From Paracoccaceae bacterium (GTDB taxonomy: Bacteria; Pseudomonadota; Alphaproteobacteria; Rhodobacterales; Rhodobacteraceae), in assembly GCA_028284705.1 (NCBI GenBank), contig JANQRE010000010.1:62001-126000 (forward strand): a DNA stretch of 64,000 nt, read 5' to 3'. A program made the position numbers and the translations under genes. Below the pieces are notes generated by a model. The model was not told the origin of the DNA, searched no databases, and saw nothing but the letters and a program-made list of their open reading frames with translations. This document shows, piece after piece, positions 55,593 to 63,431 of the stretch (within the stretch, counting starts at the first letter, position 1; every line of letters begins with the position of its first letter).

Positions 55593-55795
55593 TTCACCAA
55601 TGCCAAGTGGCTAGGTCTGGAATTGGCATCATCGAAAGCTCTGAGGCAGGGATTTTCGTAGCACGACATCCGCAGTTCTTTTCGGTAAGTATTTTTGGCA
55701 TCAATAACGCGTTTCAGCAGTTCAGCGTTATTTGTTGATTTGGCCACGAGCTTAATGTCATCGAGAAGCTCGACGAAGTTATCACGATTTTTCAT
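55589..55795 (-). CDS. Small protein SmB-1
   Basis: A 68-residue helical protein: NFVELLDDIKLVAKSTNNAE, LLKRVIDAKNTYRKEL, then a tail with CYENPC. The same plan is seen at 57184-57363 and 59160-59348. No family is recognised. A near-perfect CtrA site lies 64 bases upstream, the same distance as for the paralogue at 59160. Confidence 0.68.
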   Translation of the reverse strand: MKNRDNFVELLDDIKLVAKSTNNAELLKRVIDAKNTYRKELRMSCYENPCLRAFDDANSRPSHLALVN

Positions 55796-55859
55796 GGTGT
55801 CCCTGTCAGCAGCAGTTAATTGAACCCTTCAATCCCTCAACAAACTTTGGCCACAATGG

Positions 55860-55874
55860 TTAACCAAAGGTTAC
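55860..55874 (-). promoter_or_regulatory. Near-perfect CtrA site upstream of SmB-1
   Basis: TTAACCAAAGGTTAC on the plus strand departs from TTAA-N7-TTAA in one base. It lies 64 bases before the SmB-1 start. Confidence 0.6.
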
Positions 55875-55989
55875 CTTTGCTGAGTTTTTGGTCAATTCGG
55901 ATGCTTTCAGCTTCTCGGGCCCACGCGATTGCTCCCTGTGTTCGATTAATTTTCGGGGTCCTCACCTTAATTTGACGACTGTCGATAGG

Positions 55990-56144
55990 TCCATATTTCT
56001 CCTTGCCCATAGCTGCGAAGTAATTGCCTCAAGTTGTCCCTATTCAAATCTTGATTTGCTGCTGGAATTAGTCGAACTAGCGCCCGTCATCACACTGACA
56101 AAACCTTCCACGGGTCCCGCCTTTCGCTCGGCGGGACCCGTTTT
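55990..56144 (+). ncRNA. Candidate sRNA ending at intrinsic terminator (left copy)
   Basis: This stretch is closely repeated, inverted, at about 58546-58700. Both copies share TTGTCCCxATTCAAxTCTTGATTTG-like sequence, CATCACACTGACAAAACC and the terminator. Conservation of the noncoding parts and the terminator favours an RNA gene; the overlapping open frame is not preceded by a ribosome site. The 5' end is not defined. Confidence 0.5.
56110..56144 (+). terminator. Rho-independent terminator (left)
   Basis: ACGGGTCCCGC (56110-56120) pairs fully with GCGGGACCCGT (56131-56141) and is followed by T residues. Confidence 0.85.
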
Positions 56145-56287
56145 CTGTTGGACAGCAAACTTACAACTCATGCATGTGTTCAAAATCGTCGGCGCTAACC
56201 TGAAATTAATCTGGCCCGCCTAAAACCTCTGACAGAACTCAAGCTTCGTTTTTTTCTCCCGATACTGTCAGAAGCGTGAGGTCACGA

Positions 56288-56346
56288 GTGAGAGCCGGGC
56301 TGCCGATCATGGCAAGCCTCCTCAGCAAGGGCCGCCCGGCTCTCAC
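56288..56346. repeat. GTGAGA-type hairpin (left arm)
   Basis: GTGAGAGCCGGGC pairs perfectly over 13 bases with GCCCGGCTCTCAC. The 33-base loop contains GCCTCCTC on the plus strand. Related stems occur at 55115-55175 and 58350-58408. Confidence 0.75.
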
Positions 56347-56764
56347 TGCCGATCCATGACCCTAGATCCTCTTTGGTAGGGCTGGCCCCTCCAGAATCCG
56401 CTCTGGTAATTGACCTGCTGGCGTATTTCCTTGGCGATCATCGCAATTTAATGTTCCCTTTTGTGGCCAGTGTGGTGACCCCGTTCCAGGGGGACAGGAC
56501 ATAAAAGTAGATTTCCATCTCAAATGGCTAGCGCGCTCGATTCATCCGAACCGCCCCAAATGCTTCGTTGTCGATGGGAGTGGTGCCTCCCTTGATGGCC
56601 TTTCGCTGCCAGAACCGCTCCTGGATATGGCCCACAGTTGATTGGCTTCGTTTTTGGTTAGGTTAAGTGTTTCAAGCTCAATCCAGGCATTGCCCGACCT
56701 GGGGAAACCGTCCAATCTGAATTCTTTCTCAGATTTTTCTTCCTCCCAATTGGCAGGTCCACGA

Positions 56765-57100
56765 CTAGCGGACCTTCCGACCATTATCTTCAAACACCCC
56801 GCTAATACGAACATTCAAATACTCACCTTCGGCAAGTGGCCAGTTGGCCAAACCGGGAGGTGTCCTGCTGCGCGGCGGATGAAACGTGTGGAATTCGACA
56901 AATTGCTTACCGCTGGGAGAGTTGCCCGAATTCATACGCCTGAAGAGCGTTTGAAAATCACCTTCGTAGGCCCGGACACCAGTACCGCCTCCTGCGATGC
57001 CCCTCGCTTCAGTTGATACTAAGCGCTGAAAACGGATGATATCGTTGAGACCGCCTTTATTGATTCCGTGAACAAACGGTCCGTGCATCGCAGACCACAA
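56765..57100 (-). CDS. Hypothetical protein, possibly frameshifted
   Basis: A 111-residue frame (FVHGINKGGLNDIIRFQRLV, FQTLFRRMNSGNSPS) overlaps a second frame at 56542-56814 that reads ANWEEEKSEKEFRLDGFPRS. The two may be parts of one broken gene. Neither resembles a family I know. The region 56347-56541 shows nothing clear. Confidence 0.3.
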   Translation of the reverse strand: MWSAMHGPFVHGINKGGLNDIIRFQRLVSTEARGIAGGGTGVRAYEGDFQTLFRRMNSGNSPSGKQFVEFHTFHPPRSRTPPGLANWPLAEGEYLNVRISGVFEDNGRKVR

Positions 57101-57183
57101 AAAATGGCATTAGAATATGCACCGATTTCCAACGAAATAGGCGGGCAATTCAAGTCATGCTAGGAGAGGAGCCGCCGGGACCT

Positions 57184-57363
57184 TCAGTGAACTGGTTTGC
57201 CAGGTCCGCAATCATCCTTGTCACAGAGCGCCTTCTGCTTGCGATCCTCAGTGAGTGCGGATTTGGCCGCATCCACCTTGTGCATCAGCTCGTCTAGGTC
57301 GTTCTGCTTAGCGTAGGCTGCAAGATCATCCAAAACATGTTCCAGCCAGCAATCATTTTGCAT
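57184..57363 (-). CDS. Small protein SmB-2
   Basis: A 59-residue protein: WLEHVLDDLAAYAKQNDLDE, LMHKVDAAKSALTEDRKQK, then CDKDDCGPGKP. The helical plan and the Val-x-x-Ala-Lys core match SmB-1 and SmB-3, and the two Cys in the tail recall SmB-1. It lies in the spacer between the two duplicated arms. No perfect CtrA site precedes it; only a degenerate TTAA-containing stretch at 57370-57395. Confidence 0.6.
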   Translation of the reverse strand: MQNDCWLEHVLDDLAAYAKQNDLDELMHKVDAAKSALTEDRKQKALCDKDDCGPGKPVH

Positions 57364-57494
57364 CGTTTCCCCCTGAATTAACTTCTTTGAATTGAGGGCC
57401 TTCTAATTGCGGGACGGTATCATGACACGGGGAATTCGGAACAATTTTCCTCATCGTTGAGCAGTGGTGTCGCCAAATGGCACACGGGACCAAG

Positions 57495-57620
57495 TCACTT
57501 TTGGTCGTCTTCGAAGTCCTTCAGAACTTCTCTCGCAAGGGGTAATAATCCGTATCGCTGCACGTATTCCAGCAGGGCCTGTTCGAGCGCTTTTTCGCGC
57601 TCAGTCTTCTTGTCTTCCAT
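57495..57620 (-). CDS. 41-residue charged small protein
   Basis: The frame starts MEDKKTEREKALEQALLEYV and continues QRYGLLPLAREVLKDFEDD. The amphipathic helical character and codon choice look real, but no clear ribosome site is seen. No family is recognised. Confidence 0.42.
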   Translation of the reverse strand: MEDKKTEREKALEQALLEYVQRYGLLPLAREVLKDFEDDQK

Positions 57621-57980
57621 CAACGGGGTCGCTCGTTTGCTGCCTCATCCCGAAAAGGAAGCTATTCCCTCCGACAATGACGTTCGCGGGGAAAAGAGCT
57701 GCTCAAACTGCATCAAACTCGGCGGGAAGCCACACCAAGATTTGCGGCACGTAGTTAAGTACAGCGTCCCACGCGAACCAAATCCGGGTCGGTTCGAGTT
57801 GTAGCGCTACGCCTCGGCTTGTGGGAGCGGTTTCGACGCAATCAGTTCCTTGCTCATGAAGTCTATGAAACTGCACACATGTACCGTGCGACACAGTTTC
57901 TGACATCAGCACCTGTGGCCCTGATTGGGGAACTGCATGATGGAGGGCTTCTGGCTCATCTAAACCATCAAGGAGTTAAT

Positions 57981-58325
57981 ATGAGACGGAAAGCCGGAAC
58001 TGATTTGTGCAGCGGAGGGATTGGCGTGAAGGGACTTGAACGCTTCATCAAACTGAAAGAGCGCCGGGTGCTGGCGAAGGACACCGCGTCGCCGCACAAT
58101 CGGTTGCATCAGCATCTTGAGCAAACATTTGCAGGAATTGGCTTCGACGAAATTACCGAGGAATGGCTCAATAGGCAGTCGCCGATCACCGTGCTTTCCG
58201 TCGCACTATTCGAGGACTGGCCACCTGACCAAATGGTTAATGACAAGCTGGCGATGATCGCCAAGGAAAACACACCAGCGGGCAAACTATCTGAGCGGAT
58301 TTCGGAGAGTGCTGCCCGGCCTTAA
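57981..58325 (+). CDS. Hypothetical protein
   Basis: A 114-residue protein; ATG 57981 has AAGGAG six bases upstream, so the longer frame from 57819 is rejected. It reads GLERFIKLKERRVLAKDTAS, then RLHQHLEQTFAGIGFDEITE and ITVLSVALFEDWPPDQM. No membrane segment and no family recognised. It ends just before the right-arm hairpin. Confidence 0.65.
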   Translation: MRRKAGTDLCSGGIGVKGLERFIKLKERRVLAKDTASPHNRLHQHLEQTFAGIGFDEITEEWLNRQSPITVLSVALFEDWPPDQMVNDKLAMIAKENTPAGKLSERISESAARP

Positions 58326-58349
58326 TGGCGCCAAGTCCATGGGTCGGCG

Positions 58350-58408
58350 GTGAGAACTGAGCCGCCCCTTCTTCGGAGGCTTGCCATGTCAGGCGACCCA
58401 GCTCTCAC
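58350..58408. repeat. GTGAGA-type hairpin (right arm)
   Basis: The ends GTGAGAACTGAGCCGCC and GGCGACCCAGCTCTCAC pair with several G-T contacts. Compensating differences from the left-arm hairpin keep the stem, which suggests selection for the RNA fold. Confidence 0.65.
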
Positions 58409-58545
58409 CCGTGACCTCGCGCTTCTGGCAGTATCGAGAAAAAGAAGCCCGAGTTCTATCAGCGGTCTTAGGCGGGCCAGATTAATTTCGGGTTAGCGCC
58501 GGCGATTTTGAACGCATGAATGAGTGGTGAGTTTATTGTCCAACA

Positions 58546-58580
58546 GAAACGGGTCCCGCTTTTTGCTCGGCGGGACCCGT
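58546..58580 (-). terminator. Rho-independent terminator (right)
   Basis: ACGGGTCCCGC (58549-58559) and GCGGGACCCGT (58570-58580) pair fully; on the minus strand the stem is followed by TTTC. The stem equals the left copy while the loop differs. Confidence 0.8.
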
Positions 58581-58825
58581 GGAAGGTTTTGTCAGTGTGA
58601 TGATGGGCGATTGTTCGACCAATTCCGGTCGCAAATCAAGACTTGAATGGGGACAACTTGAAGCGACTTTTCTCAGCCGTGAGGCGCTAGATCGGTGAGT
58701 TACAATCATACGACGGGCTCCCAGAACATCGCTCTTTCGAGCTTTGGGACGATCCGGCGAAGTTACCCACAAGCGAATGAAAAATCTGTGAAAAGATCAG
58801 AAAACCGGCGAGGTGGCTACATTCG

Positions 58826-58840
58826 TTAACCTTCCGTTAA
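58826..58840 (+). promoter_or_regulatory. CtrA full site upstream of SmA-2
   Basis: TTAACCTTCCGTTAA is a perfect TTAA-N7-TTAA, 47 bases before ATG 58888. Confidence 0.8.
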
Positions 58841-58887
58841 GGTCTCCCTCTCAGAACTCGTGGGATCAACAAGCTGGGGAGTTTGTT

Positions 58888-59082
58888 ATGTTGAAGAATA
58901 CGACTGTGCGGCAGCTGTTGCTTGCCGCCGAAAGAGCGCGTCTTGATGGTTTTGAACAAACCGCAGAAGCGCTCATTGGGATCGCTCACCACATGAATGA
59001 GCACTGTCATTGCCAAAGTGCAACAACATTGAGTTCAAGTTTGCCCGTTTCACAGGCGGAACTTCGAAAAACCACGGCGTAA
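58888..59082 (+). CDS. Small protein SmA-2
   Basis: A 64-residue protein beginning MLKNTTVRQLLLAAERARLD, followed by GFEQTAEALIGIAHHMNEHC. The GFExTAEAL core links it to SmA-1 and SmA-3. The His/Cys cluster HHMNEHCHC could bind a metal. Start chosen for the ATG after GGGGAG and because the CtrA box lies upstream of it. Confidence 0.72.
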   Translation: MLKNTTVRQLLLAAERARLDGFEQTAEALIGIAHHMNEHCHCQSATTLSSSLPVSQAELRKTTA

Positions 59083-59094
59083 AGGTTTGGTTAA
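59080..59094 (+). promoter_or_regulatory. CtrA-like site upstream of SmB-3
   Basis: TAAAGGTTTGGTTAA is one base off TTAA-N7-TTAA and mirrors the site in front of SmB-1, at the same distance of about 65 bases from the start. Confidence 0.58.
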
Positions 59095-59159
59095 CCATTG
59101 TGGCAAAGATTGTTCGTCGGGAATCGAAGGGATAACGGTTTGTCACGAACAGGGACACA

Positions 59160-59348
59160 ATGGAAAAGCTGGATTGGATTGTCGAACTCATAAGAGAACT
59201 TGAGGAATACGCAAGAACCCGAGGCGATGCTGCATTGCTAGAAAGAGTGACCGCGACCAAGATTGCGTTCAGAACAGAATTTCACCGAAAATATCACAGT
59301 GAGGATATGCGGCAGTTGCTCGGCGTAAACATTCTATCCGCGCCCTGA
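59160..59348 (+). CDS. Small protein SmB-3
   Basis: A 62-residue helical protein: LDWIVELIRELEEYARTRGD, AALLERVTATKIAFRTEF, then a short tail without Cys. It is the right-arm partner of SmB-1. Function unknown. Confidence 0.7.
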   Translation: MEKLDWIVELIRELEEYARTRGDAALLERVTATKIAFRTEFHRKYHSEDMRQLLGVNILSAP

Positions 59349-59360
59349 TCGAGCCACCTT

Positions 59361-59534
59361 TCAGCTTGCAGCACGGCTTTCAGCCGCCTCCGGCGCAGTG
59401 TTTGGGTTGCACATGCGCGACTTCTTCAGCCCCTTGAGGATTTCCTTGAGTGCCTCAGCGGTTCCTTCGAACCCGAGCGTCTCCGCGTCGACGATTGCCT
59501 GTTTGGTGCGGTGCATTAAGTCCATTTCCGTCAT
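59361..59534 (-). CDS. Small protein SmA-3
   Basis: A 57-residue protein starting MTEMDLMHRTKQAIVDAETL and continuing GFEGTAEALKEILKGLKKS. It is the mirrored partner of SmA-1, identical over most of the first 33 residues. The perfect CtrA box at 59576 lies 41 bases upstream, matching the spacing at SmA-1. Confidence 0.72.
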   Translation of the reverse strand: MTEMDLMHRTKQAIVDAETLGFEGTAEALKEILKGLKKSRMCNPNTAPEAAESRAAS

Positions 59535-59575
59535 GGCGTTAACTCCTGAACTAGCGTCAAATTGCGCTCAATTTC

Positions 59576-59590
59576 TTAATGGGTTCTTAA
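59576..59590 (-). promoter_or_regulatory. CtrA full site upstream of SmA-3
   Basis: TTAATGGGTTCTTAA is a perfect TTAA-N7-TTAA. Its half-sites are conserved with the box at 55354 although most spacer bases differ. Confidence 0.8.
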
Positions 59591-59789
59591 CGCACCGTTC
59601 GCATCGGCCAAATCTCGCCTATTCGTGAGCAACGATCACCACATCTTGAGTTTACCTTGCGTCACCTTCGAAATGTAGCGGTACGATTTCACCCCGCCTT
59701 TGGACCGACCACTGAGCGCTGCTTGCGGACTGAGTTGTGCATCCGTGACTGGGATATTGGTCGGTTGCATGCCGCTGAGGCTGTTGGTC

Positions 59790-59899
59790 CATGCCCTGGC
59801 CGCGTACTTGGAATGATTGCCGCTGGGATGTTGATTGCGGGAGGTCGCGACCAGAGGTCAGTAAGTTCTCCGCCCCTTGGTCACTGTGGACCCCTGTAG
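59790..59899 (+). pseudogene. C-terminal fragment of small membrane-protein gene
   Basis: The frame reads VLGMIAAGMLIAGGRDQRSV and PPLGHCGPL before TAG 59897, matching the end of the membrane protein at 54487-54741. Its N-terminal half is missing. Confidence 0.6.
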
Positions 59900-60116
59900 A
59901 AGAACGCCTTGCAGCGGTGTGCAGATTGTGGGTGTCGGCAAACGCCTTGTTGCACCGGCGCGATGCCATCCGACCAAGCACGTCGGGCGCCAACGCATCC
60001 AGCCCATAGACACGTGCTAATTCAAACCTCGTGCAAACTGCTATGCGCTGGCACTCCCAGCACAAAATGACGATTGGCTCGTCTTTCAGGTCTCGAATCC
60101 GAAGTGCTCCACCCAT
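59881..60116 (-). pseudogene. CxxC small-protein gene with late frameshift
   Basis: The frame starting MGGALRIRDLKDEPIVIL has CWECQRIAVCTRFELARVYG and ADTHNLH, then loses frame near 59918, where one T (plus strand) is missing relative to the left copy. Restoring it gives NRCKAFFYRGPQ and a TGA at 59881. Uncorrected, the frame runs on to 59652. The start might also be at 60134. Confidence 0.6.
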
Positions 60117-60190
60117 ATGGGTGAATAGGAACATAAGTGGAACAAAAGCAAGCATTGGAGCGCGCTGTTGAGCACTTCGGTCGGGCCAGC

Positions 60191-60847
60191 CTAGACCGGC
60201 TCCTCCTTCATACCGATGCCTTCCCCGATCAAAGAAAGCTCTCCAGGATAGGGTTGCAGCATGGCAAAGGCTTCATCGGTCTCTGCTCTTAGCCATATCT
60301 CGTATTGCTCGGGATCGAGGATCACCGGCATCCGCGTGTGGTATTTCGAGGCAAACTCGTTAGGCGATGTCGTCACCATCGAATGGAATATACCTTCCAC
60401 TTCGGTGTCGCCAACGAGACCCTTCCGATATTGCCATATCCCTGCGAAGGCGAAGGCATCAGCTCCTGATGGGCGAAACCAGTGGTAGGTGGCAGGATTG
60501 CGACCGGTGGCTTCGGCATATGCCGTGGCTGGGATGAGGCAGCGCCGTTCTTCAAATGACTTGCGCCAAAGGCCGGAGGTTCTGATCTTGTCGTCTCTTG
60601 TATTGTTCAAGGCCTGGGGCTTGATCCAGTTGCCTGTCTTCTTGCTCTTGTTGGGTGTCAGGAATCCCCAGCTCGACCGTACAAGCGCCCGATCATCTGA
60701 TCTTCCAATGGCAACAATCGGTGCTTCGCCTTTCGGGTAAATCGCAGGCAGGGCGGGCATGTTTCCTAGGTTGGCGTTTTCGACGCTGACATCAAAGAGT
60801 TGACGCATCGCTTCGTGGGTTGTGAGGTTGGAATGAAGGTTACACAT
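60191..60847 (-). CDS. SRAP-domain protein (YedK/HMCES type)
   Basis: A 218-residue protein starting MCNLHSN, so that Cys2 becomes N-terminal and can crosslink to abasic DNA. Other motifs are the Asn in NNTRDDK, ERRCLIPATAYAEAT with the catalytic Glu, and KYHTRMPVILDPEQYEIWL with the active-site His. It shields abasic sites in single-stranded DNA. The frame upstream to 60970 would bury the Cys, so that start is rejected. Confidence 0.92.
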   Translation of the reverse strand: MCNLHSNLTTHEAMRQLFDVSVENANLGNMPALPAIYPKGEAPIVAIGRSDDRALVRSSWGFLTPNKSKKTGNWIKPQALNNTRDDKIRTSGLWRKSFEERRCLIPATAYAEATGRNPATYHWFRPSGADAFAFAGIWQYRKGLVGDTEVEGIFHSMVTTSPNEFASKYHTRMPVILDPEQYEIWLRAETDEAFAMLQPYPGELSLIGEGIGMKEEPV

Positions 60848-60881
60848 CAGGCCATTTTGAAGCCGAGGTGTCAAAGGTGCA

Positions 60882-61154
60882 ATGCGGAGGGATGCGGTGT
60901 TGAACTGGCGCAGAGGATTGAAAGAGCTTCCAGGGCCCAGCGACCAACCCAATGACAGACCTATCATCATTGCAGAATGGATAGACGATCATTGGGACTA
61001 CCAAGTGTTTCATTGGTGGCCTGAATTCCAAGATTACGGCGAATGGGTCGATGAAATCGACGGGTTCTTACCTGCCACGACAAGGTATAGCTATCTCACG
61101 GGAAGAATTGTGTGCTGGACAGACTTTGATGAGCCAATGGCTTTGCATGCGTGA
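60882..61154 (+). CDS. Hypothetical protein, divergent from SRAP gene
   Basis: A 90-residue frame rich in Trp and acidic residues (IIIAEWIDDHWDYQVFHWWP, EFQDYGEWVDEIDGFL). The composition looks coding but there is no recognised family. A shorter start is possible. Confidence 0.45.
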   Translation: MRRDAVLNWRRGLKELPGPSDQPNDRPIIIAEWIDDHWDYQVFHWWPEFQDYGEWVDEIDGFLPATTRYSYLTGRIVCWTDFDEPMALHA

Positions 61155-61325
61155 AGTCACATGTCCTGGATGAGCCTTGTCTGTAAATTCAAGCAACTGC
61201 CGTCGGCAACAGAACCGAAGCTTAGCGGGCGATCATGCAGGCCTTGCTTGTTATGGCCGTCGCCATCATGCAATTCTAGTCGTCACCAGGGTACTGCTGG
61301 TTGCGCAGTGAAGACCACAAATCGC

Positions 61326-61436
61326 TTATTGCTCGGGCCGACGCGACAACTCGCTGTACGCTACGACCGCAATCGCCAATGCTATCATGGCTAGATCAAC
61401 CCATTGGTCCGCCACTAAATCTATAACGCCGCTCAT
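61326..61436 (-). CDS. 36-residue single-helix membrane peptide
   Basis: GGAGG lies eight bases before ATG 61436. The peptide MSGVIDLVADQWVDLAMIAL continues as a hydrophobic helix and ends YSELSRRPEQ, a positive-inside style tail. It is too short for ordinary gene finders. Function unknown. Confidence 0.55.
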   Translation of the reverse strand: MSGVIDLVADQWVDLAMIALAIAVVAYSELSRRPEQ

Positions 61437-62310
61437 TTTCAATTCCTCCAACTAAATCGAAACCCCAGTGGCAATCCCACCGAAGTCTTTACGGCAAATC
61501 AATGATACTATGCCATGAAATTGTCTTTTGGGTTTTTAGACAATTGTAGCCATGCGTCTGAGCCCGTTCCCGACACGTGAATTTCAATCGGTCGACTATT
61601 CCACCCAGAAGCCCGCGTTTTGGAATCTGCTCGGGACCGTTCTGTTGCCCCATCCGACGGTCCTGGATTTTTTCTCACTTTTGAGCGCCACCCCAACTAC
61701 GTCGATGTACTGAAGAATGGCGCCCATCACAAACTGGCCACTTTGCGTGCTAATCGAACTGTGTCGTCGCTGACCAGCTGATCTCTCGGGCCGCCGTATT
61801 GCAGCATCAGGACGTCGTTGGATTGTCTCATTTGGGCTCTCTCCAGACACTGGCTAGTCATCAATCAAGGCTACAAGATTGGATCGGTAAAAAAGACCTC
61901 GAGAAACACATACGCATCAGTTGCTGGCGACATGATAAGAATAGGTCCATTTGACGCAGAGAGCGCTGTGATTTTGGAGCGACGCTTGGCGGATCGATGA
62001 CTCGAAGGCTCAGGGTTACCAGATGGGCGGGCAATTCACGTCTCCTGGTGTCCTTCTTCACGACCGAAAGGACTGCTGGACGCACATCCACTGTCCTCGT
62101 GGACTGCTAGGTTGCATCATGCGAAGTGGCGCCAAAAACCAAGAAAGGATGACGAATAGTCGCCCTGGGTAGGACATTGGCATTCGATCACAGCAGAGCA
62201 TGCGCTGTTGGGTCCGGAGCAGGCCTTCGATTTGCGGACAGCCCACCATTTATATATGGACTGGGGATGTCAGGTCTTGGTTTACTGGAGGTCGCATCTA
62301 TGGGTCATCC
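61437..62310. other. Region without a convincing gene
   Basis: Several short frames occur on both strands, among them a 34-codon minus-strand frame at 61727-61831, but none has both a ribosome site and coding character. No repeat or RNA gene is evident. Confidence 0.45.
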
Positions 62311-63060
62311 ATGTCAGAATTCGTCCGACAATCCCAATCACCCCTCCCGCTGCGGACGCAATATTTGGCGTCCCTGGAAGAGCCCCAGGAATGGTTCCTA
62401 GAGAAGCTTGTTGCTCTAGGACAGATCTGGACGCACGAAGACGGAACCTATGCCGTCACACATGAACAAACTTTGGTCGAGTTTTTTGGTGCCAATCCCG
62501 CGCGTACAAAAGAACAGCTGCGTGATTTTCAAAGCCAGCATGGGTTCTCGGTGGCGCTGGTTAAGTCATATGACCGGGATTTAGTGCGATCCTGCGCGCA
62601 ACTCGGTTGGACACCAAATGTGGGAGGATATCTCTTCAGAAAGCGAAATCCACAGCCGCAAATAAGTTTTCAGGGAGCAGCAATACGCGCGACAACTTCC
62701 GCAGATGTGCATGCGATTTGGCAGATCAATGATGCCTTCTTCTGCAGCGAGGATGAAGTTGCTAGTCTGGCAACGTCAAACAAGCTTTGGACAGTCACAG
62801 TAGAAGGAGAAATTGCGGGGTGTGGTGTGTCTATTCGCGTCATCGCAGGCGGTGACGCGGTAGATATCGGAATGATGGTCGCCCCACATCATCGCCGCAG
62901 AGGATTAGGGACCTATGTCGTCAACGCCATTGCCCACCAGGTAGAGAGAGATGGCTCGCGTCCGATATGTGGATGTGGGGCCGCAAATGTTGCGTCGAAG
63001 GCGACGCTTGAAAAGGCCGGCTTCGTTTCCGAGCATCAGCTCGTGTCATTCACTCCATGA
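62311..63060 (+). CDS. GNAT acetyltransferase with N-terminal extension
   Basis: A 249-residue protein starting MSEFVRQSQSP. Residues 1-110 form an unassigned domain; the C-terminal half is a GNAT fold with VDIGMMVAPHHRRRGLGTYV as the acetyl-CoA site and ANVASKATLEKAGFVSEHQL. The substrate is unknown. A start further upstream (62200) has no ribosome site. Confidence 0.82.
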   Translation: MSEFVRQSQSPLPLRTQYLASLEEPQEWFLEKLVALGQIWTHEDGTYAVTHEQTLVEFFGANPARTKEQLRDFQSQHGFSVALVKSYDRDLVRSCAQLGWTPNVGGYLFRKRNPQPQISFQGAAIRATTSADVHAIWQINDAFFCSEDEVASLATSNKLWTVTVEGEIAGCGVSIRVIAGGDAVDIGMMVAPHHRRRGLGTYVVNAIAHQVERDGSRPICGCGAANVASKATLEKAGFVSEHQLVSFTP

Positions 63061-63431
63061 CACCCACGGAGACTCAAATAGACACGCGTCACATGGCAGA
63101 ATTTGGGGATGCGGGGCACCAATAAAACAATGGTTGTCTATTCAGGATTGCTCCTGACGCGCAGTTTGGTGTGGACGAATTCCTGTTGAATTGGTTAGTT
63201 AGTAGTTAACACGTGCTGGCAAGTCTTTCTCCCAGGTGGGCCTTGTTAGTTCTTGCAGTTTTGCTGCCGAGAATCCGGTTTCGAAATAGCTTTTCTATCC
63301 CGGAAATATTCGACTTTCTGGATGTGATGGGTTACATCGCGATGGGCGCACCCAAGGCGCCCAATGCAGGCTGCTTCAATCAAGTGCTGTGGGATTGAAT
63401 TTGGCTGATCCTTCAGCTTGTCGCTATTGTC
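63061..63431. other. Region without a convincing gene
   Basis: A frame at 63213-63398 (hydrophobic start, then PEIFDFLDVMGYIAMGAP) may be a displaced N-terminus of the Hint gene that follows. Nothing else is seen. Confidence 0.35.

Larger units (their letters stand above)
54317..56346. repeat. Left arm of mosaic inverted duplication
   Basis: Segments of this arm match the right arm (58350-60065) in inverted order: 54320-54590 with 59790-60065, about 55215-55592 with 59361-59700, 55589-55874 with 59080-59348 and about 55990-56346 with 58350-58720. Noncoding parts such as the terminator region look most conserved. Extra genes at 54600-55200 have no full partner. Confidence 0.8.
58350..60065. 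repeat. Right arm of mosaic inverted duplication
   Basis: Inverted, diverged counterpart of 54317-56346. It holds the hairpin, the terminator region, an SmB gene, an SmA gene with its CtrA box, a membrane-protein fragment and the CxxC gene in mirrored order. An additional SmA-type gene (58888) has no partner in the left arm. Confidence 0.8.

Noticed and set aside
55888-56223. Open frame of 111 codons in the left arm
   Set aside because: It spans the terminator and has no ribosome site; the conserved feature is better read as RNA.
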